Counted from the first letter of the stretch, positions 47,600 to 59,800 are shown. The stretch is 64,000 bases of DNA from Ricinus communis (GCF_019578655.1 NC_063265.1:8280501-8344500); one strand, 5' to 3'. Program-made: numbers and translations. The notes: generated by a model not told the origin, from the letters alone.

Positions 47600-48465
47600 G
47601 AAACCCAACTCAATTTTCTCTACTCACTAACATAATACTTGGACTTCCTTACTTACTCTCCTATCAAAGCTTTTCTTCTCTACCCGGTCCTCTCCTCTAT
47701 TTCCCTTTCTTTTCTTCTCTCTTTGCAACTTAACCAAGCTCTCATCCACACCCTTACAAATGTCATTGTCCACTTGCATGCATCGTTTCATTTTCCAAAC
47801 ATTCATTTCGCCCTTTAATGATTTTCCTGTTATGTAATTGGCATAATTATTTTGTTTTTGGTTTCATTGTTGAATTTCAAAGTAATCTTATTATTCAAAA
47901 ACCAGAAAGAAAATTTAATATGCATTTTTAGATTAAAAGTGATACCAAATATAAGTACCCTTTGAGTTATAAACTAATTTTAAATTACTCATGATTCTTT
48001 TTTAAATTGTATAAATATATTAATTATGCCACAATTTGGATGTTTCAATTATATATTTTCTCTTTGATATTGATAATAATGAGTCTAATACCTCATGCTA
48101 TTTACAAAATTTGATGGAAGAAAAAAAAGGAAATCTTTATTGACTAAAATCAATTGATAATGTAAAGAGCAGGCATCTCCTTTCTATATCAACATTTAGA
48201 TGTGTTTTATTTTGAGTAAAATTCTTATGGGCAAAAATTTATGATTTCCATGTGATAGTTTTTAGACTTTACCAGTAAGAGGAGAAAAGACCCTTGATTA
48301 TAGATTTGGACGCAAGAAATGTGTTCAAAGACCCAAACGGAAAGCTTTTTCATTTGCAAGGGAATGTCATCTATGCATTGCGCCCAATTATTTGTTTTCT
48401 TGAAGCTTATCTTAACGGGGAAGGCCAAGAAATAGACGTGTGTGTGTTCTCGAATACGCCTAACA
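47600..48465. other. Intergenic, no gene
   Basis: CT-rich then AT-rich DNA upstream of 4CL. Open frames here are short and unsupported. Confidence 0.5.
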
Positions 48466-49721
48466 GCCCTAAAAATTAAAAGTTTTGCGTGAATTTGTTA
48501 TTTTAGCCGATTAGATATTGCCAACTTAGTCATAAATTTGCCAATTAATAATTATTTTGGCCAAATCTCGATATTGGTTAAAATAGAATTAGATGAAGGA
48601 TGACATGTAAGCCACATAGATAATTTTAAACACATTATGGCATTAATTTAAACCAACCCATCTTAGTTAACCTAACTAATCTTACCCATTTATCTATTTA
48701 CTCAATCCACTTTATCTTAACTTAAAAAAGATAGGAAAGAACCTAGCAAGATAAACCCGCACAAAGTTCTTCATTGCTCAACCCCAGCTCTTGACCTTGG
48801 AATTCAAGTTGCCCCACTCAAATGTCAACACATCCTCAATGTCGAGTTTCTCCATTTCAAAGATAAATAGACACTCACCCAATGCATCTCTTTTGACATT
48901 AATATATGCCTGGGAACATTCATGATCGTAATTGAAAATGAACATCAAATTTAAAGTACATATGAGTTCAGAAATTACTTCTGGATGAATCAAATCAATG
49001 ATGTATTCCTTTAAATTTCTGCTAACACTATCTTTTTATATTAATTCCTCAACTAAGTCATTCCCAAGTGAGATTATAGAGCTGAAATCGGCAGTATTTT
49101 TGTGTGTTTTGCTGCTGCAATTAAGTCCTCTTCTCTTTCCAATTCTGGATTCACAGAAACATAATCCTCTATTGCTAAACATTCATAAAAAATAATATCC
49201 AATAGGGCATAGATGAGATGGTATGGGTCTCTTTTAGTTTAATCAAAGTTTCGAGTTATGCAGTTGCCTTAAAACTGCACGAGCTTAAATATAATTAAAC
49301 TTTTGTAGTTGTAATAATTAGCAAGAATCATTGAAATCAACAAAACTGCTAAGAGAAATTCAAAGTAAACTAAGAACAATAACAAATGCAAAAAAGAAAA
49401 GAAAGACAAATGTGTCAGAAGAGAAATGAGAGGTGAGAGGTGAGAGACGAAAGCTAATTAGAGTTATCCTTAGTTTTTTTAGTTAAGCTAAATGGGTTGA
49501 GGTAAAATGGGTAAAGTGGGTAGATTTAGCTAGTTTAGCTAAGGTGGTTTAGATTTAAAATGATTGGTAATGAGACCCTTTTAAATATGAGTAGAATATC
49601 TATGTGGCTAACATTGAAATTTAGCTAAAATAGCTCTCAATTAGAAAATTTATAGCTAAATTGATAATATTTAAAGTATAGGCAAATAGTAAAATTACGT
49701 AAAATTTTAGATTTTTATGGC
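48466..49721. mobile_element. Element with long (about 250 bp) terminal inverted repeats, Mutator-like
   Basis: The left arm (about 48466-48735) and the reverse complement of the right arm (about 49455-49721) share CTAAAAATTAAAAGTTTTGCG versus ATAAAAATCTAAAATTTTACG. They also share GCCACATAGATA, AACCCA, CTTAGTTAACCTAACTAATCTTACCCA versus CTTAGCTAAACTAGCTAAATCTACCCA, and CTTAACTTAAAAAA versus CTTAACTAAAAAAA. Arms are diverged, so it is old. The interior has a 71-codon minus-strand frame (48778-48993; ...DVLTFEWGNLNSKVKSWG) of unknown origin, and no transposase is seen. Long inverted repeats suggest a non-autonomous Mutator-like element. No 9-bp target duplication could be confirmed. Confidence 0.6.
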
Positions 49722-51300
49722 AATAATTAACAATAGTAAACACTTTTTCCTTCTTTAAAATAAAGTTTTTAGAGTGAATTTTGCTTTTAAATGAGTTTAT
49801 TGTTTTAAAGTTTAGAATTCTTTTTTAATTTATGAAAAGTTTAATAGATTGTCGACTATATAATATGAAATAGTTATTTTTCTTTTTATATTTGCTATAA
49901 AAACAACAACCTGCTTATTATAAAGTTAAGATTTTGAACTAAAAACAAATACTTTTTTAATAAGTGAGTTAAATCTCAATTGTTATTGGAATCATGTGTT
50001 TACATTGACAAAGGAAGCAATTATATTCAATTGTCATCGTTCAGATTTTGGACCCTTATTACTATAGTAAGATTGGCAGCCAATATTGACGATTAATAAT
50101 CTCAGAAACGGGTAGAGATCATAAATTTAAGTTATGGTGTACTAGTTTTATACCTTAAAGGTAATTATTTAACCTATTTCGAAAAATCTTAACTCCATAT
50201 CAATAATGCATCTACCACTTCAAGCTTGTATACATTTTCTAGGCTATTCTTTTGGTTAAATGAATTGCAGAAATTAAATTATCATTCCACTTTCTGTTTT
50301 TGAGACAATCACAGAAGTAATGAATTGAAATTGATCTTAGTGCTTTATAATTATGATAAAAAAATATAATGAACCCGTTTGCCTCAAGAGAGATAAAGAA
50401 TTTTGATTGGTTAAGTGAGTTCTGAGAGCAAAAACAAGAATGGTCAAAAAAGAAAAATGGAAAAATATGAAAAATTTGAATCTCAGCTTAGGGTACAATG
50501 GATTAATGCAAGATTAACTCATTCGACCTAACTTAAATGAATCAAACCTTCAAACGTAAATGAAAAGAAAAAGTTCATATGCATGCATAAGTATAATAAA
50601 TAAGTGAAAATAAATCAAAACTGAGACTGAAACTGAAAATAATTATTTGAAATATCAGGTTTGTTATTGAGATTGAAGATAAGAGAAATGAAATATAATA
50701 ATTTGATTAGTTTTGTAAAAAATTCAAGAGAAAAGAGTTTACAATGTTATGCTACAGGATTATTTAAAAGACTATATCACCTCCTAAATCATGTTTAAAA
50801 AGAGAAATGGCAGAGATAACAACTTACCATCAAAGCAAACTATCATATTAATATTCAGGTATAATCGACTCTCTTGATATTTTAATCAATCAAATGGACT
50901 ATCTAATTCTGAATTTTCATTTCAAGATGTGCTTATTAATTTTTATTAATGAAATATTCATATTTATTCTCAAAAGATCTCATAGCTTTATCATCCACTT
51001 AGGCCAATAGGAGCTTGATGTTTACTTAAAATCCAAATACTTAATCTTTTGTATATGCAATTTAATCAAACAAAACCTTTTATATATGAAATCAAGATTC
51101 ATTTTTTCATTTTTCTTTTCCTTGATTTTGTTTAAGAACGACTTTAACTATCATTTAATAAATATTCAAAGTGAAGAAATTGATTGCATGTGTTTAGATA
51201 GTTAAATTGAACTCATTGTGGGAATCGTTCCCGCCTTTAATTGGAAAAAAAAAAAAAATATTGGCGATTCTTTCTCTATTTGATATTCCTCCTTTTTTTC
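49722..51300. other. AT-rich intergenic region
   Basis: No convincing gene or element is seen. Open frames are short. Confidence 0.55.
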
Positions 51301-51339
51301 TCATCGTTACGCTGCAATCTAATCTTTTAATTTTCAAGA

Positions 51340-52197
51340 ATGGCTGAATCAGAGATTCAGAACTACAATAGTAGCAGCCCTGAAATTAAAGAGCCATCAT
51401 CCGAGATCCCAAAGCTTCAAACAAAATGGCAATCATCAAGCCTTTGACTCTTTTCTCAGGGTAAAAAAAAATCTCTGTGATAGAGCCATTTTGCCCTCTA
51501 GAGGATCTCATCTTCCTGCTGGCTATGATCTTTCAGGGAATTCTACAAAACCCAATTTTACATCTTTATCCTTTCCGATTTCTTAATTAACTACCTGAAT
51601 ATATTCTGGATTATTTAACCGTGCAGTGCAATTGAGATTAAAATACTTTTTTAGAGAAAAATCTATAATTCCAACATGATAACTGACCAACGATCTCAAT
51701 TCCTTTACTAGCTTAACCATTGGAGTGAATGGTCGGACAATCTCGTCCGATGCTCTTCAAACATCTCTTGGAGATATTTTAGAGCTATGATCAATGAAGG
51801 TTATTTTCTTTGATATCACAACATATTTAAGCACCGTTGTACTTGAAGGAACATATGCTCGCATTGTATTGGTAAATGATAAAGCCTTATTCCATGCGAG
51901 TTGAATTTGTTTTTTTTTTTTGAAAAATTAGATTTTTATTTTGTTCTAATTTTTTATAGGGCCGAGATTAGAACCGCGGTGGAAATGCTCAATTGATATG
52001 GAAACAGGATTATAGACGTTCATTACAGGAGACAGATCGAAGTTATATGATTTAATCATTATTATGTGAGTTTTAAAGATAGAATTGCCCAATTGATCAT
52101 TGAGAAGATTATTATTACTCCTGACGTTGTGGAAGCTGAGGATTTGGATGCCAACAGTGAGAAAATGGAGGAGGGTTTTGGCTCTGCAGGTGTTTGA
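51340..52197 (+). pseudogene. dUTPase (DUT) pseudogene
   Basis: Starts ATGGCTGAATCAGAG (MAESEIQNYNSSSPEIKEPS) and then, across frame changes, reads ILPSRGSHLPAGYDLSG, the dUTPase motif 1 region (typical RGSxLSAGYDL). Next comes LEGTYARIV (motif 2 start), an AT-rich stretch with TTTTTTATAG that looks like the old intron end, SIDMETG, DRIAQLIIEKI in scrambled form (ATAGAATTGCCCAATTGATC), VVEAEDLDANS and EEGFGSAGV before TGA at 52195. Early stops, frameshifts and missing blocks (part of motifs 2 and 3) show it is dead. The intron remnant suggests a genomic, not retro-transposed, copy. A functional enzyme would hydrolyse dUTP to dUMP. Confidence 0.85.
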
Positions 52198-52595
52198 GAT
52201 TTTTATTTCATGTATTTGACTAGGTTGGGTGTTGCTATGATCTTATGGTGCTCTCCTGTAATAGATACATATTGAATAAATGCACATTTGTTAAATAAAA
52301 ACAGAAAAATACATTTAAGCATCACCTCATCTTTAAAAAAAAAAAAAAAAAGGAAAGAAAGAAAGGAAAAAGAAAAGAAGTAGGAAGGAAGAAGGAAGGA
52401 AATACATAGTCCACATCTACTTAAATACAGGATTTACTTGCATTTATGGTAATATAACGATAAGATCTCAGGCATAAACATATGTCTTCTCTCTTAGGCC
52501 TATATAAAGCTGATAGTGTTATCCCTTTTTTCTCATATATAAATTAATAAACTTAGTTAGTGCTTTAAACGTATCACTGAGGCTTAGACCTTAAA

Positions 52596-52999
52596 ATGGA
52601 AAGAATGGCTTTTACGAATGTTCTCATTGTTTGTCTTACTACTATGGCTATAATCATATCTTCTGTTAGCTCAGGTAATCTCTCAGCTTCCAATCTCTTC
52701 ATGGCGCATTGTATAGCTTTCCTTTTTCTTTTCTTTTTTCTTTCAATTGTACCCCCAATTGTTAACAATTTGAAACTGCTGCTTAGCAATTTCCAAAAGA
52801 ATCACTATATCAATTTTTTATATATTTATAAGCAGAAATTGGAGTGGAACGTGCGGTTGATCCATTTTGCTATAAGACCTGCGCAGCATCCTACCGCGAC
52901 AGTCAGTGCAAGTCGGACTGCGTCGCTAAAAACTTCAAGAATGGCAAATGCCTTTCCGATCAACGCCCTGGCCTTATAGTCTGCTGCTGTAGTCCTTGA
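52596..52999 (+). CDS. Secreted cysteine-rich peptide (defensin-like or hairpinin-like)
   Basis: Exons 52596-52674 and 52836-52999 give 80 residues. The intron starts GTAATC and ends AAGCAG. Residues 1-26 form a signal peptide (MERMAFTNVLIVCLTTMAII core, cleavage near SVSS). The mature part has eight Cys at 38, 42, 51, 55, 65, 76, 77 and 78: C-x3-C-x8-C-x3-C-x9-C-x10-CCC. A signal-peptide exon followed by a mature-domain exon is the usual layout of plant defensin-like genes. The paired C-x3-C motifs also recall alpha-hairpinins, and the terminal CCC is unusual for both. Likely an extracellular defence or signalling peptide (inference). The alternative reading through the intron (127 codons) loses the cysteine frame and is rejected. 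A polyadenylation-like AATAATAAAG follows at about 53093. Confidence 0.72.
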
Positions 53000-55064
53000 T
53001 GGAAAAAAATATATATTCTAAAATTTTAATCTTTCTGCTTGTATTTAGTAATTTGTAATACATGGAGACGTAGTATTACAATTTACTATTTGAATAATAA
53101 TAAAGAAAGAAAGAAATTTTGTTAACTTAATTCTCTCTATTGGATTATGCCAATGATTCTATGCTTTTAAATTTTGTCACATAATTGATTTCACTAAACA
53201 ATGACTTGATTAGCTAAATATGTAAATGGAATAACATGATACCGAATTTCTATTTGTATAGTATTTTTTATTCAAGAAGGTTCAAAGATGGTGAACTACA
53301 CAATAAGAGTTAGTAGTAGAAAGATGGTAACTCATCTCATTCACCTCATTCAAAAGTAATAACTTGAATTCAAATTTTTCGAAATAAATGTCTTATTCGC
53401 TCGAGGTAGGTTTTATGTATTGATTGCAGATTCATTTGAGGGATATAATATCAAATTCAGACATATAAGCAAGGTTTTGTTTTGATAAACATCAAGATCA
53501 GATCATGCCATTGAATATATGGATGGTGCTCTTGTAGTAGATATATTAATAAATTGATGAAGATCTATCAAATAAAGATAAGTACACTTGAGCAATTTAA
53601 CTTGAGGAAAAGAAAAAGAGAGGGACGAACTATAGTTTTTGTACTAGAAAAATTTCAACAACTGAGACTAATCAGTTATGATGATTAATGGAGATTGCTT
53701 ATCTCTATATTATCTTGGGTTTGATCCTTAGGGTCAACATTAGTGAGAATAAAATTCTTGGAATGTACAAGTTGATACGGAAGAGGCGCCTTTAATGATC
53801 AAAATTACTTAATTGCAGGATTTCTTTAGTTGTTAATGAATATAATGACAAGAAACTTCTAAATAGGCTCTATCTAATAAGTCACATTAATTAATAATAT
53901 CATCAATAGTTGAATTTAACTTAAAATAGATATATAATTAAAAAAATATTTAAAATCAATTATCATATAATGTGGCATCATAAATTAATGTGATTTATTT
54001 TTATTAAATATATCTACAAAATATGATATACTCTACATAAGAATTTTTATAATAAAAGCAAAATATATAGAAAAACATCTCTATAGTAATACTCTATATA
54101 TGAATAATATTTACATAATAATAAAAAATTATAGTTTTAATTTGGGCCAATTATAAATAGAAATAAACTCTCTATTATAATAAATTATATATTTTTTAAG
54201 TCCCGCTTTAAAAAAAATCTCTCTATATAGTAATATTTATATATATAATTTTAAAAATATAATATTATATTATATTTTGTCTTACTATATTATTTGTCTT
54301 ATAAATCTTATTTATATAATATGACAAGATACTTCTAAACTAAAAAAGTTTGAAACAATAACAAGCCGGTGATGTTTTTAGATGTTTTGGGCCGCACGCG
54401 TGCTACAATTGATGCATTCAACTATTTTACATATTTTATCTATAGTTTTTGTCAATTCACCATCAATATTAAATGTGAAATCCATAAAATAATTTAGTAC
54501 TCGAACTTCCATTAAGTTATAATATTTTTAAAGTCATAAATTTTATTTAATTTTAAGTTTACCACTAAAGATTTTTAGTCTAATGGGACAATCGTACGAA
54601 GTTGGGGGCAAAGTTTTGAGCTTCCACTTTTCTCTTCCCACAGCATATTTGCTTAATTGCTGAACTAATTCCCGTTGGTAATGCGTAAAGGCCCCAATTT
54701 ATTGTTTTCTCTCGTAAGTTGCCTAAATATATGATAAAATTTCACCAAAAAAAAAATATTTTAAAGAATTACTTAGATACAGGATTCTCTTCTCTTAAAG
54801 AGATCATACAATATAATAGAAAAGAACTTGCATGCCAGAAAGAAAATTGCAGACAAGAGTTGATAGATTAATACAGTCAGGATTCTATTGGATTTCCTCT
54901 GTTCTAACTGGCAACATCAGACAGATATTCTTAGTATATATATATATTATGCCTCCCGTTTTAACAAGAAAATACTATCCCAACAATTTCATCACTATTA
55001 TACAATTACTTTTCAAAAACTTATATATAACCAATCCAATTCATTAGTTACCAGCTTTCCTTGT
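53000..55064. other. AT-rich intergenic region
   Basis: About 2 kb with no gene. The last 250 bp are probably the 3' UTR of the fasciclin-like gene on the minus strand. Confidence 0.55.
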
Positions 55065-55802
55065 TCAAAACAATGTGTTGAAACCCAGTACTGAAATGGA
55101 AACGGTAATGATCACCAAGAATTTGAATAGCATTTCATCAGACATGCAAGACCCAGATGATTTTCTTGGACCAGCATGCTGCACAGGCTGTGGAGCACCC
55201 ATAATCATCTGATCACTGTCACCCACCGGAGATGGAGCCGGCGGCAACGCTGTGGCCGGTGGTAAGGCCACAACCACCGGAGTGGTAGTATTAGGACAAC
55301 TTGGTAACGTTTTCTTCCTAGTGGCAGCTAACACCCCATCAATGCCATGGCATCGAATGGAAGAGCCTGCAGTGCATATATTTGGACTGATGATTCTAAC
55401 ATCGTTGAGAAAGAAATTCCTTCTCCCCTTGTTGGTGATGTCAAGCATGTAGTCAGGGTCAGAGCTTGGAATCGTAGAACCTGATGGGATATGTTGCAGA
55501 TGATCAAAAAGCAAAGGGGAAGGTATAGAGTGGTGAAGTAGAAAATCAGCGAGAGATTTCTGGGGGATTCTTGATTTCGACAAGATCCGATCATTGGGCA
55601 TCAAGAAAGTGATATTCCCTTGAATTCTATGATCAAGAGGAGACATGTTAATGAGAGTGACAAAGGTGAAATAGTTAGCTGTTGTCATCTCATCAATGGC
55701 AACATCAAGTTCATGGCTTTTGGAAGTGTCTGTTGCTGAGGTCAGAGCAGCTATAAGGAGAAGAAAGTAAATGGATGATGCAGTTATGCAGTTAGTTGCC
55801 AT
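55065..55802 (-). CDS. Fasciclin-like (FAS1 domain) GPI-anchored-type protein
   Basis: Single-exon gene of 245 residues. A signal peptide (MATNCITASSIYFLLLIAAL, cleavage near ATDT) is followed by one FAS1 domain at about 35-165 with the two conserved blocks YFTFVTLI..ITFLMPND (H1-like) and IRCHGIDGVLA (H2-like). N-glycosylation site NITF is present. Then comes a Pro/Ala linker (VVALPPATALPPAPSPVG) with few but typical arabinogalactan-type AP/SP dipeptides, and a hydrophobic C-terminus (FLVIITVSISVLGFNTLF) after a small-residue stretch (KSSGSC), as in a GPI-anchor signal. FAS1 proteins act in the cell wall and at the plasma membrane in adhesion. The single degenerate FAS1 domain and few AG motifs place it near the divergent FLA19-21 group. 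No paralogue is in the window. Confidence 0.8.
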   Translation of the reverse strand: MATNCITASSIYFLLLIAALTSATDTSKSHELDVAIDEMTTANYFTFVTLINMSPLDHRIQGNITFLMPNDRILSKSRIPQKSLADFLLHHSIPSPLLFDHLQHIPSGSTIPSSDPDYMLDITNKGRRNFFLNDVRIISPNICTAGSSIRCHGIDGVLAATRKKTLPSCPNTTTPVVVALPPATALPPAPSPVGDSDQMIMGAPQPVQHAGPRKSSGSCMSDEMLFKFLVIITVSISVLGFNTLF

Positions 55803-56793
55803 TGCTTTTATGCTTACTGCAGGTGAAAGAAAGTATCTCCTGAAGAATGGAAATGTGTGTTTTTAGGTTGAGTTTGGTGTTGGTTCTTTTGAAGGGAAAG
55901 TGAATAGTTTGGGAGTTCTAATTATATGGCATGAGAGGTTAGCTTGGACATGCATCTATGCTGCTTCAACAACTAATTTCACACTTCCTGCATGGTCATT
56001 TAGTGTTGCTAATTAACTTAATTAAGGCTTCATTCTAGAAAATTAATCTTTCTATCAACAAATTAATTGGAAAGGAAAAGATTACCAATTTGGTCCCATT
56101 ATTGGTGCTATCACTTATCTGTCTTATACAATGCAAATAGTAGTGAAAGACTGCAGAAAGGAATGATCATTAATACTCCAAAGGATTCCCCTACTCTATA
56201 TTTTTGTCCCTTTTCTTTAAAAAAAGAAATGTTGCACTTTCATCCCTTAAATTTACATTTATAGAATGTTCCACAAAATAGTTCTTTTAATCGTCGTTAA
56301 ATCAAAGTATATATATATGGTCAAAATGTTGAGATGTCTTTCTATTGAGGAGCAATGCGTCCTACATTTTAAATTTTAGCAACCAATTTATTATATCAAA
56401 TAAAAGAATTTAAGGTTCATAACTATAAATCTCTAAAGGTTTTTATTTTTATTTTAAGAGCATCATTTGTATAATAAAATATATTTTAATAAATATTTAA
56501 ATATAAAGAACAAAAAATATTTACAATAAAAATAAGAAATCTCTTAAATTCTGATTTTATATAATCATTATGTATAATAAAAATTTATACATATAAAAGA
56601 TACATTAGAGATACTTTTAAATTATTTTATTTTAATATTTTACATTAAGCTGTTGGAAATATCAATATAGTTTATATGACATACAAAATTGTACATCCAA
56701 AAAATGATGAATTTTGTTAAAAAGGAAAAAAAAAATGAGAAAGAAGAATGAAAACATAGAATTTGAAGAACTTCATTTACTAAAAAAGAAAAT
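55803..56793. other. Upstream region of FAS1 gene and AT-rich DNA
   Basis: No gene. It ends at the sharp junction with mitochondrial-type DNA at about 56793. Confidence 0.55.
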
Positions 56794-56912
56794 GGAATGA
56801 CTATGCATGAATCACCCCTATTTGTGTGGTCCGTTCTAGTGATAGCATTCCCACTTTTATTATCACTTCGGTACTGACAGGGGCAATTACCATGTCATTA
56901 ACCGATCGAAAC
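56794..56912 (+). pseudogene. cox1: Mitochondrial cox1 fragment (nuclear copy)
   Basis: Translation gives [20 protein letters not shown], then LLLSL, the internal segment of cytochrome c oxidase subunit 1 around helices V-VI. A one-base deletion after CTT (CTTCGGTACTG) shifts the frame. In the next frame LTDRN-encoding sequence (TTAACCGATCGAAAC) follows, and homology then stops. It is only 119 bp, truncated on both sides and frameshifted, so non-functional. Confidence 0.88.
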
Positions 56913-57765
56913 GTTCACGCTCAGCGCAATGCTAGTTGGGTCTGTAGATCTCCGGTCTCAATCCTTGCACCTGATTGTAGTCATAATTTGTTATCCTTTT
57001 TATAGATTCGTTTGTTTGTTGTGAGTTCTCCTCCCTCCCAACATGTGGTGCCTCGACTCTTTAACAGACCAATTACTGTCATCTCCCACCTAGCCTAGAT
57101 TGCCAAGTTAACCAGCGGAACTTTGCTGAAGGCCGAGCACGAGTGTGTTTCAACGTTTTTGGCAGTTAGTGGGAGATTCAGTGATTAATCGTAGATTATT
57201 TACTTTTGGAGAATTGGTCCAGTGAATATAATTATATAAATAATGAATGATGGCTCTCCGTGTCCCTAACTTGAAACAATAGAAACTAGTATAGCAACAA
57301 TCAAGTGAGCATATCGAAAAAAGTACGAGATTGGCTTAAGAAAGTAGGGGCCATATTAGCCTTTTGAAGGCCGGCCCTAGCTTGCTTTACTATATGTTAA
57401 GCTACACAAGCCTCCACTAGCTAGGGCTTTTATCCGCAAACGGAAGGAATTGATCTCAATCTCTCATCGACCACAGCGGTACTTGGTGTTGGTGCTACAA
57501 AGAAGACTTTGTGGGGACCAGGTAAGCGATGTTGAATCTTGCCATGATCTTTTCTAGAGTTAGGGTTTTGCAAGGTCGTCAAACGAAATTTTAAAGTAGC
57601 AATTCAGAATTGAAGGTTTTACCTTTAAAAGAAAAATCCATGTTGTGAAGGACCTAAAGACGGGCAGAATGACATAATACATGAGCAAGTAGGCATTGAT
57701 CTTTTTATCATCTTTCTTACTGGCCCGTAGACTTGTTTCCAACGATGTCTAGTCGCATCGGTACA

Positions 57766-57942
57766 GGATTCACTATGGCCCACCTCTTTGGTGTAGTTGT
57801 AGTTAGTTTCTCACACAGTAAGTAAACCTCAAACTTAAGCTAAAGGTGATGAATGACCTGAGACACAACCCTTTTCTTTCATTTTTTGAAGTAAGAGTAT
57901 GAGCTCGGAGCTTGCTAATCAATCTTTGAGCAAGAGGAGAGG
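57766..57942. repeat. Direct repeat A within NUMT
   Basis: CCACCTCTTTGGTGTAGTTG, GACCTGAGACACAACCCTTT and AATCAATCTTTGAGCAAGAG recur, with changes, at 60430-60597. Confidence 0.85.
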
Positions 57943-58190
57943 GCCGACACCTTGCCTTTATTCTGTCCTCGTAGAGTAGATCCCTCATCCAAACCAATCC
58001 TATTTATGGCACTAGTACTTCGCGTTCTTTCTATCTTGTCCCATTTTATTTCAGGATAGACGGCTAATACTAATCTAATAAGTGAAATAGTCGTCGTCTG
58101 ACCAATTGGCTCAGACACCAAACTGCTCATGCCCGCCCATTCTGTCTCGCCTTAAATGGAATGGCTTTCTTGGTTAGGTTGCGCCCCAAC

Positions 58191-59270
58191 CCGAGTCCCC
58201 GCGTCCGCTCTTTCTCTGCCCGCAACCCAAGGAATTGGCAAAGCCAATAAATATTACTTAGGGTCGTCTCCTTCATTCTATGCTAACCCCGGCTGGGGCC
58301 TGGCTTTTTGGGAAGTCTGTTCCCACCACGCTCACGGCCAGTTGGCCTGCCAGCAGTAGTGGGAATTCTCCCATTCTCTGGTCAAAGACTTATTTGGATG
58401 AAGGATTTACTCCACGAGGAGTGATACATATGTAGATGATATCATCGCGACCTCTCTTTTCGTACCGCTTGAGATGTTTAACGCCACTACGCCAACTGGT
58501 GTTACCTGCACTTTCATGCCTCTCGGTGTGGTTAACACTTGGTATTTTTTAGCAGAGAAGCTTACACCCATTCGTATTAGTTCATCCAGAATTGCTTACC
58601 TTTATGGATGAATTATTTAATAAGCCATCTTTTTATCAAGGTTGGAGTCAACTGAGCATCTCAGCGTCAAGATTGAATACTCGGATCGAATCAGAGCTTA
58701 CATCGCCCGCCCTAAACAAATAGGAGGCGTGAGCCATAGGTCCCACATAAGCCATCAGGTCGCACGATAGAAGAACACCCAACATAATGGTAAGGAACTC
58801 TTGATGAACTAATACGAATAGGTGTAAGCTCCTCTACTCGGAAACACCTAGTGCTGACCATACTGAAAGACACAAAAGCGCAAATAACACTAGTTTGCGA
58901 AGTGGCGTTAAGCATCCCTAGCAGTACGAAAGGAGAGGTCGTGATGATATCATCTACGTCTGTACCGCTCCTCATGGAGTAGATTCCGCATCCAGCCAAG
59001 TCTTTGACTAGGGAACGGAAAAGTTCCCATTACCGTTGGCAGGCTAGTCGGACCGTGAGCGTGATGGGAATGAACTTCCTAAAAATCCAGCCCTTGGCTG
59101 GGGTCAGCATAAAATGAAGGGGACGGCCCTAACTAATTTTGTGTTGGCTTTGTCAACTTCTTGGGTTGTGGGCCGAGAAAGAGCGGAAGAGGACGGCCCT
59201 AACTAATTTTGTGTTGGCTTTGTCAACTTCTTAGGTTGTGGGCCGAGAAAGAGCGGACATGGGGACTCGG
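58191..59270. repeat. Large diverged inverted repeat within NUMT
   Basis: The left arm about 58191-58600 pairs with the right arm about 58790-59270. Examples: CCGAGTCCCCGCGTCCGCTC versus CCGAGTCCCCATGTCCGCTC (right arm reverse complement); GATGATATCATC with CGACCTCTC; TTCGTATTAGTTCATC in both. Arms differ by many substitutions and small indels. The spacer is about 190 bp. Confidence 0.88.
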
Positions 59271-59800
59271 AGCATCCTCGTCGCGGCATTAATAAACATT
59301 TAGTATTGAAGACTAAGCGAGCCAGCCTAAAATGGAGCACATGCTACTTCTTCAAATCGAGAACATCTTACCTTTCTTAATAGTCTGATCCGGGCACTCC
59401 AAACCCCGATTCTTAGGTTTGATCCAATTCCGAAGCTCGTTTGCTTACTAGTCGATGTCATTTTCAATTAACTTAGTTAGAAAAAAGTATGGAGAAAGCG
59501 TACCGCCTTAAACAAGTGCCAAAAAGATGGAGCTACCTATGCTGAGTTATGTCGTAGGCAAAGCTTTCGGTTCGACAAACTCTTCCCCTCCGAGGTCTAG
59601 TTCAAGGGCTGGTCGAGTGGCTATGCTCCTACTTTTGAAATTGTTGAGCTCGAGTCTTTAGGGTCAGTAGGCTGAGCCTGCGGTTCTAATAATTTCATAG
59701 ATACAGAAAGAGCCAATCTCTGCTTTATATTATTTTCTAAAATATATATTTAGGCTTTATTCCCTACGATGACTTATGTGCGACCTATGGCTCACGCCTC
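58723..59800. repeat. Second inverted pair: 58723-58752 and 59771-59800
   Basis: GAGGCGTGAGCCATAGGTCC at 58723 is repeated in reverse complement at 59771-59800 (GACTTATGTGCGACCTATGG then CTCACGCCTC), two or three mismatches in 30 bp. Confidence 0.85.
59121..59260. repeat. 70-bp tandem duplication in right arm
   Basis: GGACGGCCCTAACTAATTTT starts at 59121 and 59191. The two 70-bp copies differ at only a few positions. The left arm of the inverted repeat has one copy, so the duplication is later than the inversion. Confidence 0.92.

Noticed and set aside
49204..49270. Second SINE-like head (GGCATAGATGAGATGG ... TTTCGAGTT)
   Set aside because: Box B match is poor and there is no A or T tail. 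Left unannotated.
52596..52979. 127-codon unspliced frame over the cysteine-rich peptide gene
   Set aside because: Reads through an intron with clear GT/AG borders. The spliced form restores a signal peptide plus eight-cysteine domain.
58411..58620. YVDD-like reading within the NUMT suggesting a reverse transcriptase
   Set aside because: Only four residues match. The surrounding sequence has no RT motifs in the proper order, and the inverted copy does not keep it.
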